Assembly: GCA_030388825.1 (NCBI GenBank)
Contig: CP128835.1
Location: 372,001-436,000 of the forward strand
Reading direction: 5' to 3'
From: Rossellomorea sp. AcN35-11
GTDB taxonomy: Bacteria; Bacillota; Bacilli; Bacillales; Bacillaceae_B
Length of the DNA: 64,000 nt
Both the position numbers and the translations under genes were made by a program. Under the pieces are notes generated by a model that worked only from the letters and a program-made list of their open reading frames with translations, was not told the origin of the DNA and did no database searches. How positions within the stretch are numbered: position 1 is the stretch's first letter; every line of letters begins with the position of its first letter. Below are positions 8,673 through 18,134 of the stretch, piece by piece.

Positions 8673-8798
8673 TGATTTACCACAAAGGAAAAGTCCAATT
8701 ATTGTCTCCGGTGATTCCCGATTAAAAAGTATTAGATACCCGTTCAGTGGGATGATAAACAGTACAAGATAAAAGTTTGCAGGAAAGGAGCGTTTCAC

Positions 8799-9572
8799 GT
8801 GGAATCAATCTGGTTGGAATACGGATGGACATTATTGATCCTTATCGGGCTTGAAGGGTTATTATCGGCAGATAACGCACTGGTTCTCGCGGTCATTGCG
8901 AAGCACCTTCCCGAAGAAGAAAAGAAAAGAGCCATTAAATACGGGATCTTCCTTGCCTTCGCCTTCCGTTTTGGTGCCTTGTTTGTGATCTCGTTCATCG
9001 CTAACGTCTGGCAGATACAGGCAGTTGGAGCAGCCTATCTGCTTTACCTGGGATTGAAACATGTCATCAAAGCACGGTTCGGGAAGGAAAATGAAAATAT
9101 TAGAGAAGAAACAGAAGAAGAAGCGGCAGGAAAAGGATTTTGGCCGACTGTCGGTAAAATTGCTCTTGCTGACCTTGCCTTCGCCATTGATTCGATCCTC
9201 GCTGCCGTGGCCCTGGCCCTTGGTCTTCCCGATTCCCCACTGGGAGATTTCGGCGGGATGGACGGGGGGAAATTCATTGTCGTCGTCCTTGGGGGGATTG
9301 CAGGTCTGATCCTGATCAAATATGCAGCAACCTGGTTTGTCCAGCTGCTTGAAAAGCGTCCGGCATTGGAAACTACCGCCTATGCCATCGTGGCCTGGGT
9401 CGGTGTGAAGCTTGCAGTCATTACCCTTGCTCATGAGGACATTCATATCCTAGATCACGATTTCCCCCACAGCACCCTTTGGACCCTAACCTTTTACGGA
9501 GTCCTAGTGGCGATTGCCTTGTTCGGGTGGTTCGCACCTGGGAACAAAGCATCCCAACAAAGCGAGGGGTAA
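8799..9572 (+). CDS. TerC family integral membrane protein
   Basis: 257-residue TerC/Alx-superfamily protein with seven to eight predicted helices. The conserved acidic helix motifs are present: EGLLSADNALVLAV near residue 22 and ADLAFAIDSILAAVAL near 125, whose aspartates are thought to bind a metal ion. Homologues (YkoY, YceF, MeeF/MeeY in Bacillus) export manganese and help load secreted enzymes. The start is GTG at 8799, with AAAGGAG 9 bases before it. I looked for a yybP-ykoY manganese riboswitch upstream and saw none. A bidirectional terminator follows. Confidence 0.88.
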   Translation: MESIWLEYGWTLLILIGLEGLLSADNALVLAVIAKHLPEEEKKRAIKYGIFLAFAFRFGALFVISFIANVWQIQAVGAAYLLYLGLKHVIKARFGKENENIREETEEEAAGKGFWPTVGKIALADLAFAIDSILAAVALALGLPDSPLGDFGGMDGGKFIVVVLGGIAGLILIKYAATWFVQLLEKRPALETTAYAIVAWVGVKLAVITLAHEDIHILDHDFPHSTLWTLTFYGVLVAIALFGWFAPGNKASQQSEG

Positions 9573-9583
9573 TAGTGAGAAGA

Positions 9584-9615
9584 GAAATGCCCTGTGCTGA
9601 TCCACAGGGCATTTC
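9584..9615. terminator. Bidirectional rho-independent terminator
   Basis: 13-bp perfect stem (9584-9596 with 9603-9615), loop of 6. It lies between the convergent terC and flavin oxidoreductase genes. Confidence 0.88.
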
Positions 9616-9633
9616 CATTTGCAGTCTGATTCC

Positions 9634-10755
9634 TTACACTCCAGGGAACCAGCCAGGTGTATTCACAATAGCATTCCATAACGGATCGGGAACGACCAAT
9701 TCTTCCTGCTTCCCTTTATCGATCTCCGTCACGATTTCATTTTCTCTACCTTCTTCAATCTTCTTCAGCCAATCTGGATCAATGATCAGTTCACGCCCAA
9801 GGGCCAACAGGGGAACCCCTGTCTCGAATGCCTTATGTGCATCTTCGGCAGAATAGATCGAACCTACTCCGATGAGGGGTGTGCGGCCACCGATGGTCTC
9901 GAGGAGATAATCCATTCTTGTTTTCTCCACATCTTCCACGCCTCTTCTTGGCTTCGAGAAGAAATCGAACAGGGAGACATGAAGATAATCAAGTTCCTTG
10001 TCAGATAGCGCATCCACAAGGGTAAGGGTATCCCCCATGGTGAAGCCATTTTCCTCAGGCTCCTCAGGGGAAAAACGGTATCCCACAAGGAACGATGGAT
10101 CAGCATGCTCATCGACCACACTCTTCACCTTATCTACGATGGCAAGGGGAAAGGCCATCCGTTTCTCAAGACTGCCGCCAAATCGGTCTTCTCGCTGATT
10201 TGTCATAGGAGAGAAAAATTGGTGGATCAGATAACCGTTCGCTCCGTGGATCTCGACTCCGTCATAGCCTGCTTCAATGGCACGGCGGGTCGTCTCACCG
10301 AAAGCCTCGATGATTTCCTCAGCCTCCGCTTCCGATAATGCTCTCGCCTTCTTCTCTCCGCTTTCTCCCAACACGTCACTGGCACTCACCACATCTCCGC
10401 CGGGAACCAGGTCAGGCGGGCACTGAACCCCTCCATGGAAGATTTGGAGAACTGCCTTCGCTCCCTGATCCTTAATGCCCTTCGCCAAACGCGCAAGACT
10501 CGGGATCATCTCATCGGAATCCCCTCCGAACTCACCAGGGAATCCTTTTCCATCAGGCGTCACATATGTGCACGCTGTAATTACCATGCTGACATCCTTT
10601 GAACGGCGGGCATAATAACTCACCTCTGCATCCGTTACGTTTCCTTCCTCATCAGAAGAAAAATTCGTCATCGGGGCCATGATGATACGGTTTTTCAGTT
10701 CTACTCCGTTTTTGAATGTATACGGGGATAATAACCCTTTATATTTATTATTCAT
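9634..10755 (-). CDS. NADH-dependent flavin oxidoreductase (Old Yellow Enzyme family, YqiG-like)
   Basis: 373-residue FMN TIM-barrel enzyme that reduces activated C=C bonds or related electrophiles with NAD(P)H. Family marks are visible: ELKNRIIMAPMTNFS (FMN site, near residue 20), QIFHGGVQ (near 103), the substrate/flavin motif VEIHGANGYLIHQFFSP (near 170) followed by NQREDRFGGSLEKR, and GVGSIYSAEDA plus ALGRELIIDPDW in the phosphate-binding end. A strong site (GAGGAGGAATTCG) precedes the ATG. Single gene; physiological substrate unknown. Confidence 0.88.
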   Translation of the reverse strand: MNNKYKGLLSPYTFKNGVELKNRIIMAPMTNFSSDEEGNVTDAEVSYYARRSKDVSMVITACTYVTPDGKGFPGEFGGDSDEMIPSLARLAKGIKDQGAKAVLQIFHGGVQCPPDLVPGGDVVSASDVLGESGEKKARALSEAEAEEIIEAFGETTRRAIEAGYDGVEIHGANGYLIHQFFSPMTNQREDRFGGSLEKRMAFPLAIVDKVKSVVDEHADPSFLVGYRFSPEEPEENGFTMGDTLTLVDALSDKELDYLHVSLFDFFSKPRRGVEDVEKTRMDYLLETIGGRTPLIGVGSIYSAEDAHKAFETGVPLLALGRELIIDPDWLKKIEEGRENEIVTEIDKGKQEELVVPDPLWNAIVNTPGWFPGV

Positions 10756-11125
10756 CGAATTCCTCCTCGTTGTTATTCAAAGGAATCATACTAAAAGAAA
10801 AGTTGGTTTGACTATCAATCTGCTTAGGAAATGTTCCTTCTGTTCATTACCTTCTGCCTTTGGTAACAAAGCTTGTCTCTTTTGGCTGGAGGGAGGATGC
10901 AGCATGGGGCTGGATTGGGTGGGATTGTGGAAATTGATCCGGTATGAAAGATAATCGATCCGGTTTTCAGATTATTAATCCCCCTTTTTAAAAATTAATC
11001 CTCAATCAACTTTATTCATCCTCATTTCGAATATTTGATGCTCCGTGTCGAATTTCCTTTACTTATGTTATCTTCACCAACACTGAACGCCCCTGTCCAT
11101 GCATCAGTCTACGCGATTGGAGAAA
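10756..11125. other. Intergenic region with an imperfect 20-21 bp periodic stretch
   Basis: No credible gene. The left part holds the promoter region of the flavin oxidoreductase. From 10936 to about 11041 a GATCC/AATCC/CATCC core recurs every 20-21 bases (see the repeat entry). Confidence 0.5.
10936..11041. repeat. Degenerate ~20-bp phased repeat, six units
   Basis: The core (T/A)(G/A)ATCC or a near variant begins at about 10936, 10957, 10977, 10997, 11017 and 11037. Spacing is steady at 20-21 bases while the sequence between cores varies. It resembles in period, though not in exact sequence, the 21-bp array at 58928-59136. Confidence 0.45.
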
Positions 11126-11129
11126 TAAA

Positions 11130-11168
11130 AAGGACAGGAATCGGATCCAGCTGACCCATCCTGCCCTT
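11130..11168 (-). terminator. Rho-independent terminator of the MMPL operon
   Basis: AAGGGCAGGA with TCCTGTCCTT on the minus strand (11159-11168 with 11130-11139), one mismatch, long loop, followed by TTTTATTT. It lies just past the end of the second operon gene. Confidence 0.7.
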
Positions 11169-11172
11169 CCCA

Positions 11173-12969
11173 TTATCTAAACAGTTCCATCAACAAATCC
11201 CAAAACCCCTTCTCTTTCTCAGGCTTTGCTTTCTTTTCTTCTTCTGCTTCCTTTTCGATGCTTTCGGTCTTTATGACAAATTGGACCGAAGAGACCTTCT
11301 CATTTTTAGAAGACACAAACGATACCGGTTTAAAATCTGACTTGTCATATTCCTGAATCATCTTATTGATTTCCTGCTCCATTTTATCCGGCAAGTTTTT
11401 CGTTTCCTGCTGCAATTCCCGGGTTCCTTTGTGGAGCTCGTCGACACCGGAAGCCAGTTCATCTGTTCCACCCGTCAACTTAACGATGCCTGAATGAAGG
11501 TTCATGTAGGAAGTGGATAGCTCTCCCACTCCCGCTGTATAGCCTGCCAACCCGGAATGGAACTCACCGTATTGAGCGGACAGATCACTCAGCCCTTTTT
11601 GCAGCCTTGCGAGTCCGCTCAAATCCATTTCCTCCAATGATGCAGACAGGTTGGTGGAGATTGAAGCGAGCTGTCCGCTCATTCCGCTTACGGACCCGCT
11701 CACCTGTATCAAGGCCGGTGATACAGAAGTGAAGGCTTCCTTGACGCTTGCATAAGTCGCCTTCACGTTCTGGGCGGCTTTATAGGACTTCACAAGTTGA
11801 TCTACCACCTGGGGATCTGCGCCGCTTTCATACAATGCGGCGATGTCTGCTTCCGTCACCTGGGATGCAGGCATTTCCTCCATCGCCCCATCGAGTGCAG
11901 CAAAAGCCTGGGAATAGTTCTTCTCCAGGGTCGTAAGTCCACCCGCGGCTTGCTGCAGTCCGTCTGCCAATCCCCTCAGAGCTGCAGGAAGCTCGCTCAA
12001 TGCCGATAGATCCATATGAGCAGGATTCTCGGACAGGGACTGGTTGATGGTGGCGAGTGCGTCCCCAATGGTTGAGGAGGACTCGACAATTTGAGAAGAA
12101 GATCCGCTTAATTCTCGAATCCCATTCTTATATAGTAAGGAACCATCACGCAGGCTCGCTGCCCCGGTATTCAGGCGGGACACACCCTCTTTCAGGTCTG
12201 CCACACCATCATTCAATGTCCCGATGGCTTTGGACAAATCGGACATATCATCGGTCATGTTCTCTGTTCCCGCATCGTCGATGGGAAGGGATGATGGTAC
12301 GGCGGCTATTTCCACACCTGAGAACTCAAAATCCTCCACATCCGCCTCTACGCTTAGATCTTTTTCTTTGCCTGGAAGGACAGTGAATGTGACCTGCTTA
12401 TTCTTCCCTGCGCTCGCCACCATACCGTCTGCCGCTTCGATGTTTTCATACGTATTCGGCAGGCTCAATGAAACCTGTAATAAATAATTCTCATAGAATG
12501 CAGATTCTGCACGTTTATTCTCCGTCGTTTTCATGGTGATTTCGAGATGGCCGTTTTTCCCTGCCAGTTCTTCAGGCTCCACTTCCCGACCGTCCAGCAC
12601 GTACGATACTTCAACGTTCCAAGGCAGTTGTGCATGTTCCTTCATATTTCCCTGATAAGTGAATTTCCCTTCAGGGGCTTCCATTTCAATCTTTTGCCCC
12701 TCCTGCTCAAGCTTCTTCAAATCAGTCAGGTTCTTGACACTCTTGAAATCCCCGTAATCGAGGATTCTCCCGGCTTTCTCTACATCGAATGTGCTCACCA
12801 CGTAAATATGATCCAGGTCCCCGCGGGCGTTCAATGTCGCATACACCACTTCATCCTTCGAATTGACCTCCCCAGCCGTTTCCGCCACGGCTGGAACACT
12901 TAGAAATGAAGGCAGGAAGAGCATCAAAGCGAGGGCAGAATAACGCATTTGTTTTTTTCTCATCATCAC
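11173..12969 (-). CDS. Exported YhgE/Pip-like repeat protein, partner of the MMPL transporter
   Basis: 598-residue protein with an N-terminal signal peptide (residues 5-29, ending SVPAVAETA) and a conserved start domain (DLDHIYVVSTFDVEKAGRI). A long helical region from about 245 to 545 is rich in the x-x-x-L-x-x-G heptad seen in YhgE/Pip proteins (DGVADLKEGVSRLNTGAASL, LTGGTDELASGVDELHKG). The tail is charged (EKEAEEEKKAKPEKEK). The start overlaps the MMPL gene by 4 bases (ATGA), so the two products are made together and probably work together at the membrane. No catalytic motif is seen; a periplasm-side adaptor role is inference. Confidence 0.72.
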   Translation of the reverse strand: MMMRKKQMRYSALALMLFLPSFLSVPAVAETAGEVNSKDEVVYATLNARGDLDHIYVVSTFDVEKAGRILDYGDFKSVKNLTDLKKLEQEGQKIEMEAPEGKFTYQGNMKEHAQLPWNVEVSYVLDGREVEPEELAGKNGHLEITMKTTENKRAESAFYENYLLQVSLSLPNTYENIEAADGMVASAGKNKQVTFTVLPGKEKDLSVEADVEDFEFSGVEIAAVPSSLPIDDAGTENMTDDMSDLSKAIGTLNDGVADLKEGVSRLNTGAASLRDGSLLYKNGIRELSGSSSQIVESSSTIGDALATINQSLSENPAHMDLSALSELPAALRGLADGLQQAAGGLTTLEKNYSQAFAALDGAMEEMPASQVTEADIAALYESGADPQVVDQLVKSYKAAQNVKATYASVKEAFTSVSPALIQVSGSVSGMSGQLASISTNLSASLEEMDLSGLARLQKGLSDLSAQYGEFHSGLAGYTAGVGELSTSYMNLHSGIVKLTGGTDELASGVDELHKGTRELQQETKNLPDKMEQEINKMIQEYDKSDFKPVSFVSSKNEKVSSVQFVIKTESIEKEAEEEKKAKPEKEKGFWDLLMELFR

Positions 12970-15023
12970 TTCTCCTCATACACATTGGCTTTATAGGTTG
13001 TTTTCTTTATGACTTTATCAAGCACCAGGAGCATCGCCGGCAGGACAAACAGAACCATGATAAAGGCAAGAAGTGCCCCTCTGCCCATCAATAAGCCGAT
13101 GGATCCCACGATCGGATTGGAGGAGGTGATCCATAAGATAAATCCGACACTTGAAAGGATTGCAGCCGAAATAGAGATGGAGAACGTCTTTTCATCAAGG
13201 GTCCTCACCATCGCCTCACGGGCAGGCATTTCCTTGCGATAATGGGTATACGCCTCGGTGAACAGGATCCCGTAATCCACCGTGGCTGCCAGCTGTACCG
13301 TACTGACGATCAAGTAGCCTACAAACACAAGTGGCGTATTCGTAAAGTACGGGATCGACAGATTGATCCAGACTGCCGCTTCAATCGTGATGAGCAGCAC
13401 AACCGGAATCGAAATCGACCGGAAGCTGAATAACAGGACCAGGGCAATCGTCACGACCGTGAGGATATTCACAACCTTGTTATCCTGGTTGACGGTATTT
13501 TTAATATCATACAGAGTCACGCTTTCGCCGAGGGCAAGGGCATCATCCCCGTAATAACCCTGGGCTGCCGTTTCCACCTTTTCTACAATGGAAAAAGGGA
13601 TTTTCCCTTCCGTCCCCTGATTGGTGTTGATGACCATTCGGCTGTAGTTGTCAGAGTAAAATTCCCCGGTGATGGATGGGTCCAAATAATCAGGGGGGAT
13701 CTCTGCCCCAACCTGATTCACATACGCAATGACCCCTGTCACATAGTCGAGGCGTTCAATCTCCTCAACGAGGCCGGCTTCTTTCACCACGTCTCCTTTA
13801 GGGACAAGGAGGACGATGGGAGTCGTTTCACCGAATTCTTGTTCCACTTTCTTGAAGTCACTCCCCACACGGGTGTTTTCCGGCTGCTCTCCGGTTCCGT
13901 ATATGAATGACGTGTTGCTTTGCCCAAGAAAGGCAGGCACGAGAATGACCAGCACAAAGATCAGGCTGGGAACTTTCAGTTTTAACACCTTTTCCCCGGT
14001 ACCCTTAAAGCTCGGAACAAAACTCTTATGCTTCGTCTTATCCATCCATTTATAGAATACAAGGGTCAAGGCAGGCAGGAACACCATCACACTGATGAAG
14101 CTGAGGACGATTCCCTTCACCAGGTTCACCCCAAGATCGGACCCAATTTGAAACTCCATGAAGGTCAGGGCGATAAACCCGAAGAACGTCGTCGCCGCAC
14201 TGGCTGTGATTGCCGGGAACGACTTCTTCATGGCAAGCTTCATCGCTTCTTCCGGATCCTCGGTCTCCTTCCGGTAATCGGAGAAGCTATGAAGGAGAAA
14301 CACCGCATAATCCAGTGAAACGGCCAGCTGGAGAATCGGTGCAACCGACTGGGTCACAAAGGAAACCTCTCCGAGAAAGATGTTCGTCCCCAGATTGATC
14401 AGTACCGACACACCGATGGCCGTCAGGAAAAACAGGGGCTCCACCCATGAAGTCGTCGAGATGACCAGGATCACGATGATGAGGGGGACCAGTAACATTC
14501 CGGCATACATTGATTCACTGCCGGCCATCTTCTGGGAGCTTGCTGTATTGGCCGCCTCCCCTGCAATCGCACCGTCTTCACCGATCAGTTCATAAATTTC
14601 ATCTGTGATCCGGACCTCATCGCCTGTACGGACACTGATGGAGAATAAGGCATGACGGTCCTTGTAGTAGTTCTCCACCGTCTCTTGATCCGCCACTTCA
14701 AGTGGTGTCTTCAGATCGACCATATCGTCGAGCCAAAATACATCGGATACCCCGTCAATGGCCTCAAGCTTTTCTTTATATGCGAGGGCCTCCTGGATGG
14801 AGACATCGGTCACCATGACCCGGGTATCCGGGACGGCACCCGTAAATTCCTTTTCCATGATGTCCACAGCCTGTGTGGACTGGGCATCATCAGGCAAATA
14901 ATCGACCATATTATAATTGACCTTCACAAAAAGCTGAGCCACAGCTGACAGGATCGTCACCACTGTAAACACTGCCAATACAGACTTTTTATGCTTTAAG
15001 ATCCAAGATGCACTTTTAATCAT
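12966..15023 (-). CDS. MMPL/RND family transporter
   Basis: 685-residue efflux-type protein made of two similar halves, each with one helix, an extracytoplasmic loop and a bundle of five helices (N half helices from about 165 to 345, C half from about 500 to 670). Features include the GSDLGVNLVKG segment and two paired polar-helix regions (QLAVSLDYAVFLLHSFSDYR and QLAATVDYGILFTEAYTHYR), where the SLDYA and TVDYG aspartates probably carry protons. Family members move lipids, drugs or siderophores. It is the first gene of a two-gene operon divergent from a TetR regulator with matching operators between them. Confidence 0.87.
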   Translation of the reverse strand: MIKSASWILKHKKSVLAVFTVVTILSAVAQLFVKVNYNMVDYLPDDAQSTQAVDIMEKEFTGAVPDTRVMVTDVSIQEALAYKEKLEAIDGVSDVFWLDDMVDLKTPLEVADQETVENYYKDRHALFSISVRTGDEVRITDEIYELIGEDGAIAGEAANTASSQKMAGSESMYAGMLLVPLIIVILVISTTSWVEPLFFLTAIGVSVLINLGTNIFLGEVSFVTQSVAPILQLAVSLDYAVFLLHSFSDYRKETEDPEEAMKLAMKKSFPAITASAATTFFGFIALTFMEFQIGSDLGVNLVKGIVLSFISVMVFLPALTLVFYKWMDKTKHKSFVPSFKGTGEKVLKLKVPSLIFVLVILVPAFLGQSNTSFIYGTGEQPENTRVGSDFKKVEQEFGETTPIVLLVPKGDVVKEAGLVEEIERLDYVTGVIAYVNQVGAEIPPDYLDPSITGEFYSDNYSRMVINTNQGTEGKIPFSIVEKVETAAQGYYGDDALALGESVTLYDIKNTVNQDNKVVNILTVVTIALVLLFSFRSISIPVVLLITIEAAVWINLSIPYFTNTPLVFVGYLIVSTVQLAATVDYGILFTEAYTHYRKEMPAREAMVRTLDEKTFSISISAAILSSVGFILWITSSNPIVGSIGLLMGRGALLAFIMVLFVLPAMLLVLDKVIKKTTYKANVYEEK

Positions 15024-15063
15024 CTTTCATCCTCTCTTGTTTCCGTCACATATTCACCTTATT

Positions 15064-15093
15064 ATTATAATAAACACGGTGTTGGATATTCAA
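15064..15093 (-). promoter_or_regulatory. SigA-type promoter of the MMPL operon
   Basis: TTGAAT (complement of 15088-15093) and TATAAT (complement of 15064-15069) with an 18-base spacer. The inverted repeat at 15080-15095 covers the -35, so repressor binding there would block it. Confidence 0.65.
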
Positions 15094-15095
15094 CA
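15080..15095. promoter_or_regulatory. Inverted repeat, probable TetR operator 1
   Basis: TGTTG at 15080-15084 and CAACA at 15091-15095 with a 6-base gap. It shares its half-site with the repeat at 15123-15147 and overlaps the MMPL promoter. Confidence 0.55.
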
Positions 15096-15122
15096 AACAG
15101 TTGCATAGCGAATGTCCATTCC

Positions 15123-15147
15123 CCAACACATCTCCCACATATGTTGG
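15123..15147. promoter_or_regulatory. Inverted repeat, probable TetR operator 2
   Basis: CCAACACAT (15123-15131) and ATATGTTGG (15139-15147), 9-base arms with one mismatch and a 7-base gap. It lies 30 bases before the TetR gene start, so autoregulation is likely. Confidence 0.55.
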
Positions 15148-15177
15148 AAAACGCTGAAAAGAAAGGAACGTTGATCT

Positions 15178-15744
15178 TTGAATTCCAAAATGGACCGACG
15201 AAAACAATATACGCGCATGGTTTTGAAAGACAGCCTTTTACAACTGCTGCAGAATAAATCGATCTCAAACATCACCATTAAAGAAATCTGCGAACAGGCA
15301 GATATCAACCGATCCACCTATTATGCCCACTACTCAAACCAATACGAGCTCCTCGATTCCATTGAAGAAGAGTTCATCCAGGACCTGGTGGGAACATTGG
15401 GGCAATACAACTTCTCCAAAGAAGAAGAAGCCCTGCAGATGACAGAGAAGCTGTTCGAATACATTGCAGAAAAGAACCATATCTGCCAAATCCTCCTCAG
15501 CGAGAACACCGATATGTACTTTTTGAAAAAGGGCATGATGATCACCCATGAGTTCATCTTTAAAAACTGGCTGACGGACAGCAGGATTGACGAGGAGACT
15601 TATGAATCCATCAATATTTTCATGGTGAGCGGAAGCATTCATGTGATTAAGAACTGGGTGGAAAACGGAATGAATAAGACACCCGGGGAGATGGCGGGCA
15701 TTCTTCACCGCTTCATTAATCGTGGCTTATCCGGTGTCCTTTAG
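15178..15744 (+). CDS. TetR/AcrR family transcriptional regulator
   Basis: 188-residue regulator with the TetR DNA-binding fold at residues 8-55: LKDSLLQLLQNKSISNITIK, then EICEQADINRSTYYAHYSNQ as the helix-turn-helix and capping motif. The C-terminal domain is helical and resembles the TetR_C_7-type domain common in Firmicutes. The TTG start at 15178 is favoured by AAAGGA 10 bases upstream; an ATG at 15190 is an alternative. Divergent from the MMPL operon with two shared-half-site inverted repeats between them, so it is probably that operon's repressor. The inducer is unknown. Confidence 0.85.
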   Translation: MNSKMDRRKQYTRMVLKDSLLQLLQNKSISNITIKEICEQADINRSTYYAHYSNQYELLDSIEEEFIQDLVGTLGQYNFSKEEEALQMTEKLFEYIAEKNHICQILLSENTDMYFLKKGMMITHEFIFKNWLTDSRIDEETYESINIFMVSGSIHVIKNWVENGMNKTPGEMAGILHRFINRGLSGVL

Positions 15745-15757
15745 TCCCGGAACATGA

Positions 15758-15794
15758 AGAAAGCCCCTGGCAACTGGTGTGCCAGGGGCTTTCT
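15758..15794. terminator. Bidirectional rho-independent terminator
   Basis: Perfect 15-bp stem (15758-15772 with 15780-15794), loop of 7, serving the convergent TetR and rlmCD genes. Confidence 0.9.
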
Positions 15795-15798
15795 GCTT

Positions 15799-17202
15799 TT
15801 ATTTCAGGATAAGTTGTGCAACCACTTCCACATGCGCCGTCTGCGGGAACATATCCACAGGCTGCAAATACTCCACTTTATACTGCTTCTTCAAATACTC
15901 GATATCTTTCGCGAGAGTGGAAGGATTACAGCTTACATAGACAAATGTCTTCGGCTTGACCTCCTTGATCGTATCAAGGAATTTCCGGTCACAGCCCGTC
16001 CGGGGAGGATCGACGACGACCACGTCCGGTCTCCAGCCTTCTTTCTTCCACTGAGGCATAAGTTCCTCTGCACTTCCGACAAAGTATTCTGCATGTTTGA
16101 CTCCGAATCGATCTGCATTTTTCTTTGCGTCTTCGATGCCTTCTTTGATGACGTCCATGCCGCGGATTTCTTTGGCCCCGCCGGCAAGCCATAACCCGAT
16201 GGTGCCGACTCCGCAATAGGCATCGACGACCTTTTCTTCTCCCGTCAGACCCGCTGCTTTCTTCGCTTCGTTATAGAGCTTGGTGGTCTGGATCGGATTC
16301 AACTGGAAGAAGGCCCGCGCTGAGAGTTCGTACGTGAATTCCTCCAGGCGTTCTTCGATGCTTTCTTTTCCCGAAAGATGGATGGTTTCATCCCCAAAAA
16401 TGATCCCGGTTTTCTTCGGGTTGATATTTTGGGCGATGGATACGACTTCAGGCAGGCGCTTCTGAATTTCTGAGATGAGCAATTCCTTGCGAGGAATTTT
16501 TTTCTCGGAGGTCACCAGGACGACCTGGACCTGTCCCGTTTCGAATCCGACCCTGGTCACGATTGTACGGAGGATCGGCTTTTTCTTCTTCTCATCAAAC
16601 ACAGGGATGTTGAAGTCGTTGATGATGCGCTTGATTTCCGATGTGACCTTATTCGTTGCCGAGTGCTGAACGATGCATTCATCGATGTTGATCAGCTTAT
16701 TGGAGTTCATGCTGTACAGGCCGGCGAAGGCTTTTCCTTTATGGGACTCCACTTGGAATTGGCTCTTATTCCGGTAGTGCCAAGGGTTCTCCATGCCCAT
16801 CGCCGGACGGACATCCAGCTCGTCCAGGTTCAGTTTCGTATGTCGTTCAAGGGACTGAAGGACAATATCCCGTTTGGCTTCAAGCTGGCCTTCATAGGTC
16901 ATATGCTGTAGCTGGCAGCCTCCGCACTCTTCATAAACAAGGCAGGGTGCCTTCGTGCGCTGAGATGACTTTTTCCGGATCTTCTTGATTCTTGCTTCCG
17001 TGAATTTCGGGTGCACCTTGGTGACTTCGACGACGACTTCTTCACCAGGCAGGGCCCCCGGTACGAAAACAATCTTTCGTTTGAAGAAACCGACGCCCTC
17101 CCCGTTGATTCCGATTTTTTTGATTGTAAGAGGAAACTGCTGTTTCAGCTCGATCTTCACTTCATTCTGGCTGCCTTGTCTTTTCGTGTATTGCTTTTTC
17201 AT
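15799..17202 (-). CDS. rlmCD: 23S rRNA (uracil-C5)-methyltransferase, RlmCD/YfjO type
   Basis: 467-residue RumA-family enzyme that methylates uracil C5 in 23S rRNA using S-adenosylmethionine. An N-terminal TRAM domain (residues 20-80) is followed by the four-cysteine iron-sulfur cluster site ([14 protein letters not shown]) and the methyltransferase domain with [15 protein letters not shown] (SAM site), [10 protein letters not shown] and the catalytic [13 protein letters not shown]. The length matches B. subtilis YfjO/YefA. It lies 15 bases downstream of the DNA glycosylase gene, the same pair as yfjP-yfjO in B. subtilis. Which uracils this copy methylates cannot be told from sequence. Confidence 0.9.
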   Translation of the reverse strand: MKKQYTKRQGSQNEVKIELKQQFPLTIKKIGINGEGVGFFKRKIVFVPGALPGEEVVVEVTKVHPKFTEARIKKIRKKSSQRTKAPCLVYEECGGCQLQHMTYEGQLEAKRDIVLQSLERHTKLNLDELDVRPAMGMENPWHYRNKSQFQVESHKGKAFAGLYSMNSNKLINIDECIVQHSATNKVTSEIKRIINDFNIPVFDEKKKKPILRTIVTRVGFETGQVQVVLVTSEKKIPRKELLISEIQKRLPEVVSIAQNINPKKTGIIFGDETIHLSGKESIEERLEEFTYELSARAFFQLNPIQTTKLYNEAKKAAGLTGEEKVVDAYCGVGTIGLWLAGGAKEIRGMDVIKEGIEDAKKNADRFGVKHAEYFVGSAEELMPQWKKEGWRPDVVVVDPPRTGCDRKFLDTIKEVKPKTFVYVSCNPSTLAKDIEYLKKQYKVEYLQPVDMFPQTAHVEVVAQLILK

Positions 17203-17217
17203 TGGTTCACGTCCGTT

Positions 17218-18087
17218 CTATTCGATACTTCTCCATAAATACAGGGATGCATAGCTTAAATAAGGATGCCACGGCGAGCTGAATTGTTCAAGCTCTTCCT
17301 GTGTGGGCTTCCGGTCCATGTTAAATAAACGTTTGATGGCATTCTGGATGCCGATGTCGGCTGTTGGGAACAGATTCGGCCGGCCGAGTCCGAACATCAG
17401 AAAGCTCTGTGCCGTCCATGGTCCGATGCCGCGGATTTTTGTCAGCTCTTTGATGATGGCCGCGTCCGTTTCCTCTGCAAGAGCGTCAAGATCCAGTTCC
17501 CCGCTCTTTACCTTCTGTCCGAGCCCGATGACATACTCTGCTTTCCGCTGGGAAAATTGCAGATTTCTAAGCTCTTCCACCGTTAGATCCGCCACTTTTT
17601 CAGGGGATGGATAGAACCAGACCCCGTCCTTCTGCCAGCCGTATGTCGTCACGAACCGGTGGGTGAGGGTAAACGCAAATTTCAGGTTAAGCTGCTGGTG
17701 AATGATGCTTTTGACGATGGTGGCAAACGGATCGAATTCAAGGATGATGGGGGTGCCCATATGCTCTTCAAGAATGGGCTTCAGTTCGGTCTGCAGGAAA
17801 TGCTCGTGCACCTTATGAAGGCCCTTCCCCCACTGAAAAATATGTGAAATATGATCCTGCTTATCCTGCACATTGTCTTCATGCTCAAATCGGATCCTGA
17901 AGCCGGGCTCACTTGTTGTCCCGATGGCCTGTACCTTAATGACCTCGCCTTCCCCGCTTCCAAGATAATAAGGCACTTTTACAGTCCGGTCTTCCTTATC
18001 CACTGCATTCAGCGGATCCAGAGATAACCTGTCAAGCACCCGGTCAAAATCATACGGGCCTTCCACCCTCAACGTCCTCTCACACAT
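17218..18087 (-). CDS. DNA-3-methyladenine glycosylase (AlkA family, YfjP-like)
   Basis: 289-residue base-excision repair enzyme that removes alkylated purines. The N-terminal AlkA-like domain is followed by a helix-hairpin-helix region (LTKIRGIGPWTAQSFLMFGL, near residue 215) and the catalytic aspartate loop (RPNLFPTADIGIQNAI, the D lying after the HhH). PIILEFDPFATIVKSIIHQQ is the usual segment opening the HhH-GPD domain. First gene of a two-gene unit with rlmCD (15-base gap), as in B. subtilis yfjPO. Confidence 0.87.
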   Translation of the reverse strand: MCERTLRVEGPYDFDRVLDRLSLDPLNAVDKEDRTVKVPYYLGSGEGEVIKVQAIGTTSEPGFRIRFEHEDNVQDKQDHISHIFQWGKGLHKVHEHFLQTELKPILEEHMGTPIILEFDPFATIVKSIIHQQLNLKFAFTLTHRFVTTYGWQKDGVWFYPSPEKVADLTVEELRNLQFSQRKAEYVIGLGQKVKSGELDLDALAEETDAAIIKELTKIRGIGPWTAQSFLMFGLGRPNLFPTADIGIQNAIKRLFNMDRKPTQEELEQFSSPWHPYLSYASLYLWRSIE

Positions 18088-18134
18088 ATGCCTCTTCCTT
18101 CCGCTTCATTCTTGTATGTGTATTATAGCACAAG

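Noticed and set aside
8616..8798. 60-residue ORF on - ending in MKH
   Set aside because: It covers the terC ribosome site and promoter region and lacks a ribosome site. Only its last three codons fit the vmlR leader.
8640..8798. yybP-ykoY manganese riboswitch before terC
   Set aside because: The conserved GGGGAGTA-type and CCGA segments of the motif were not found.
11748..12903. Long + strand frames inside the YhgE-like gene
   Set aside because: Shadows of a high-coding minus-strand gene with repeats; no ribosome sites and no recognisable domains.
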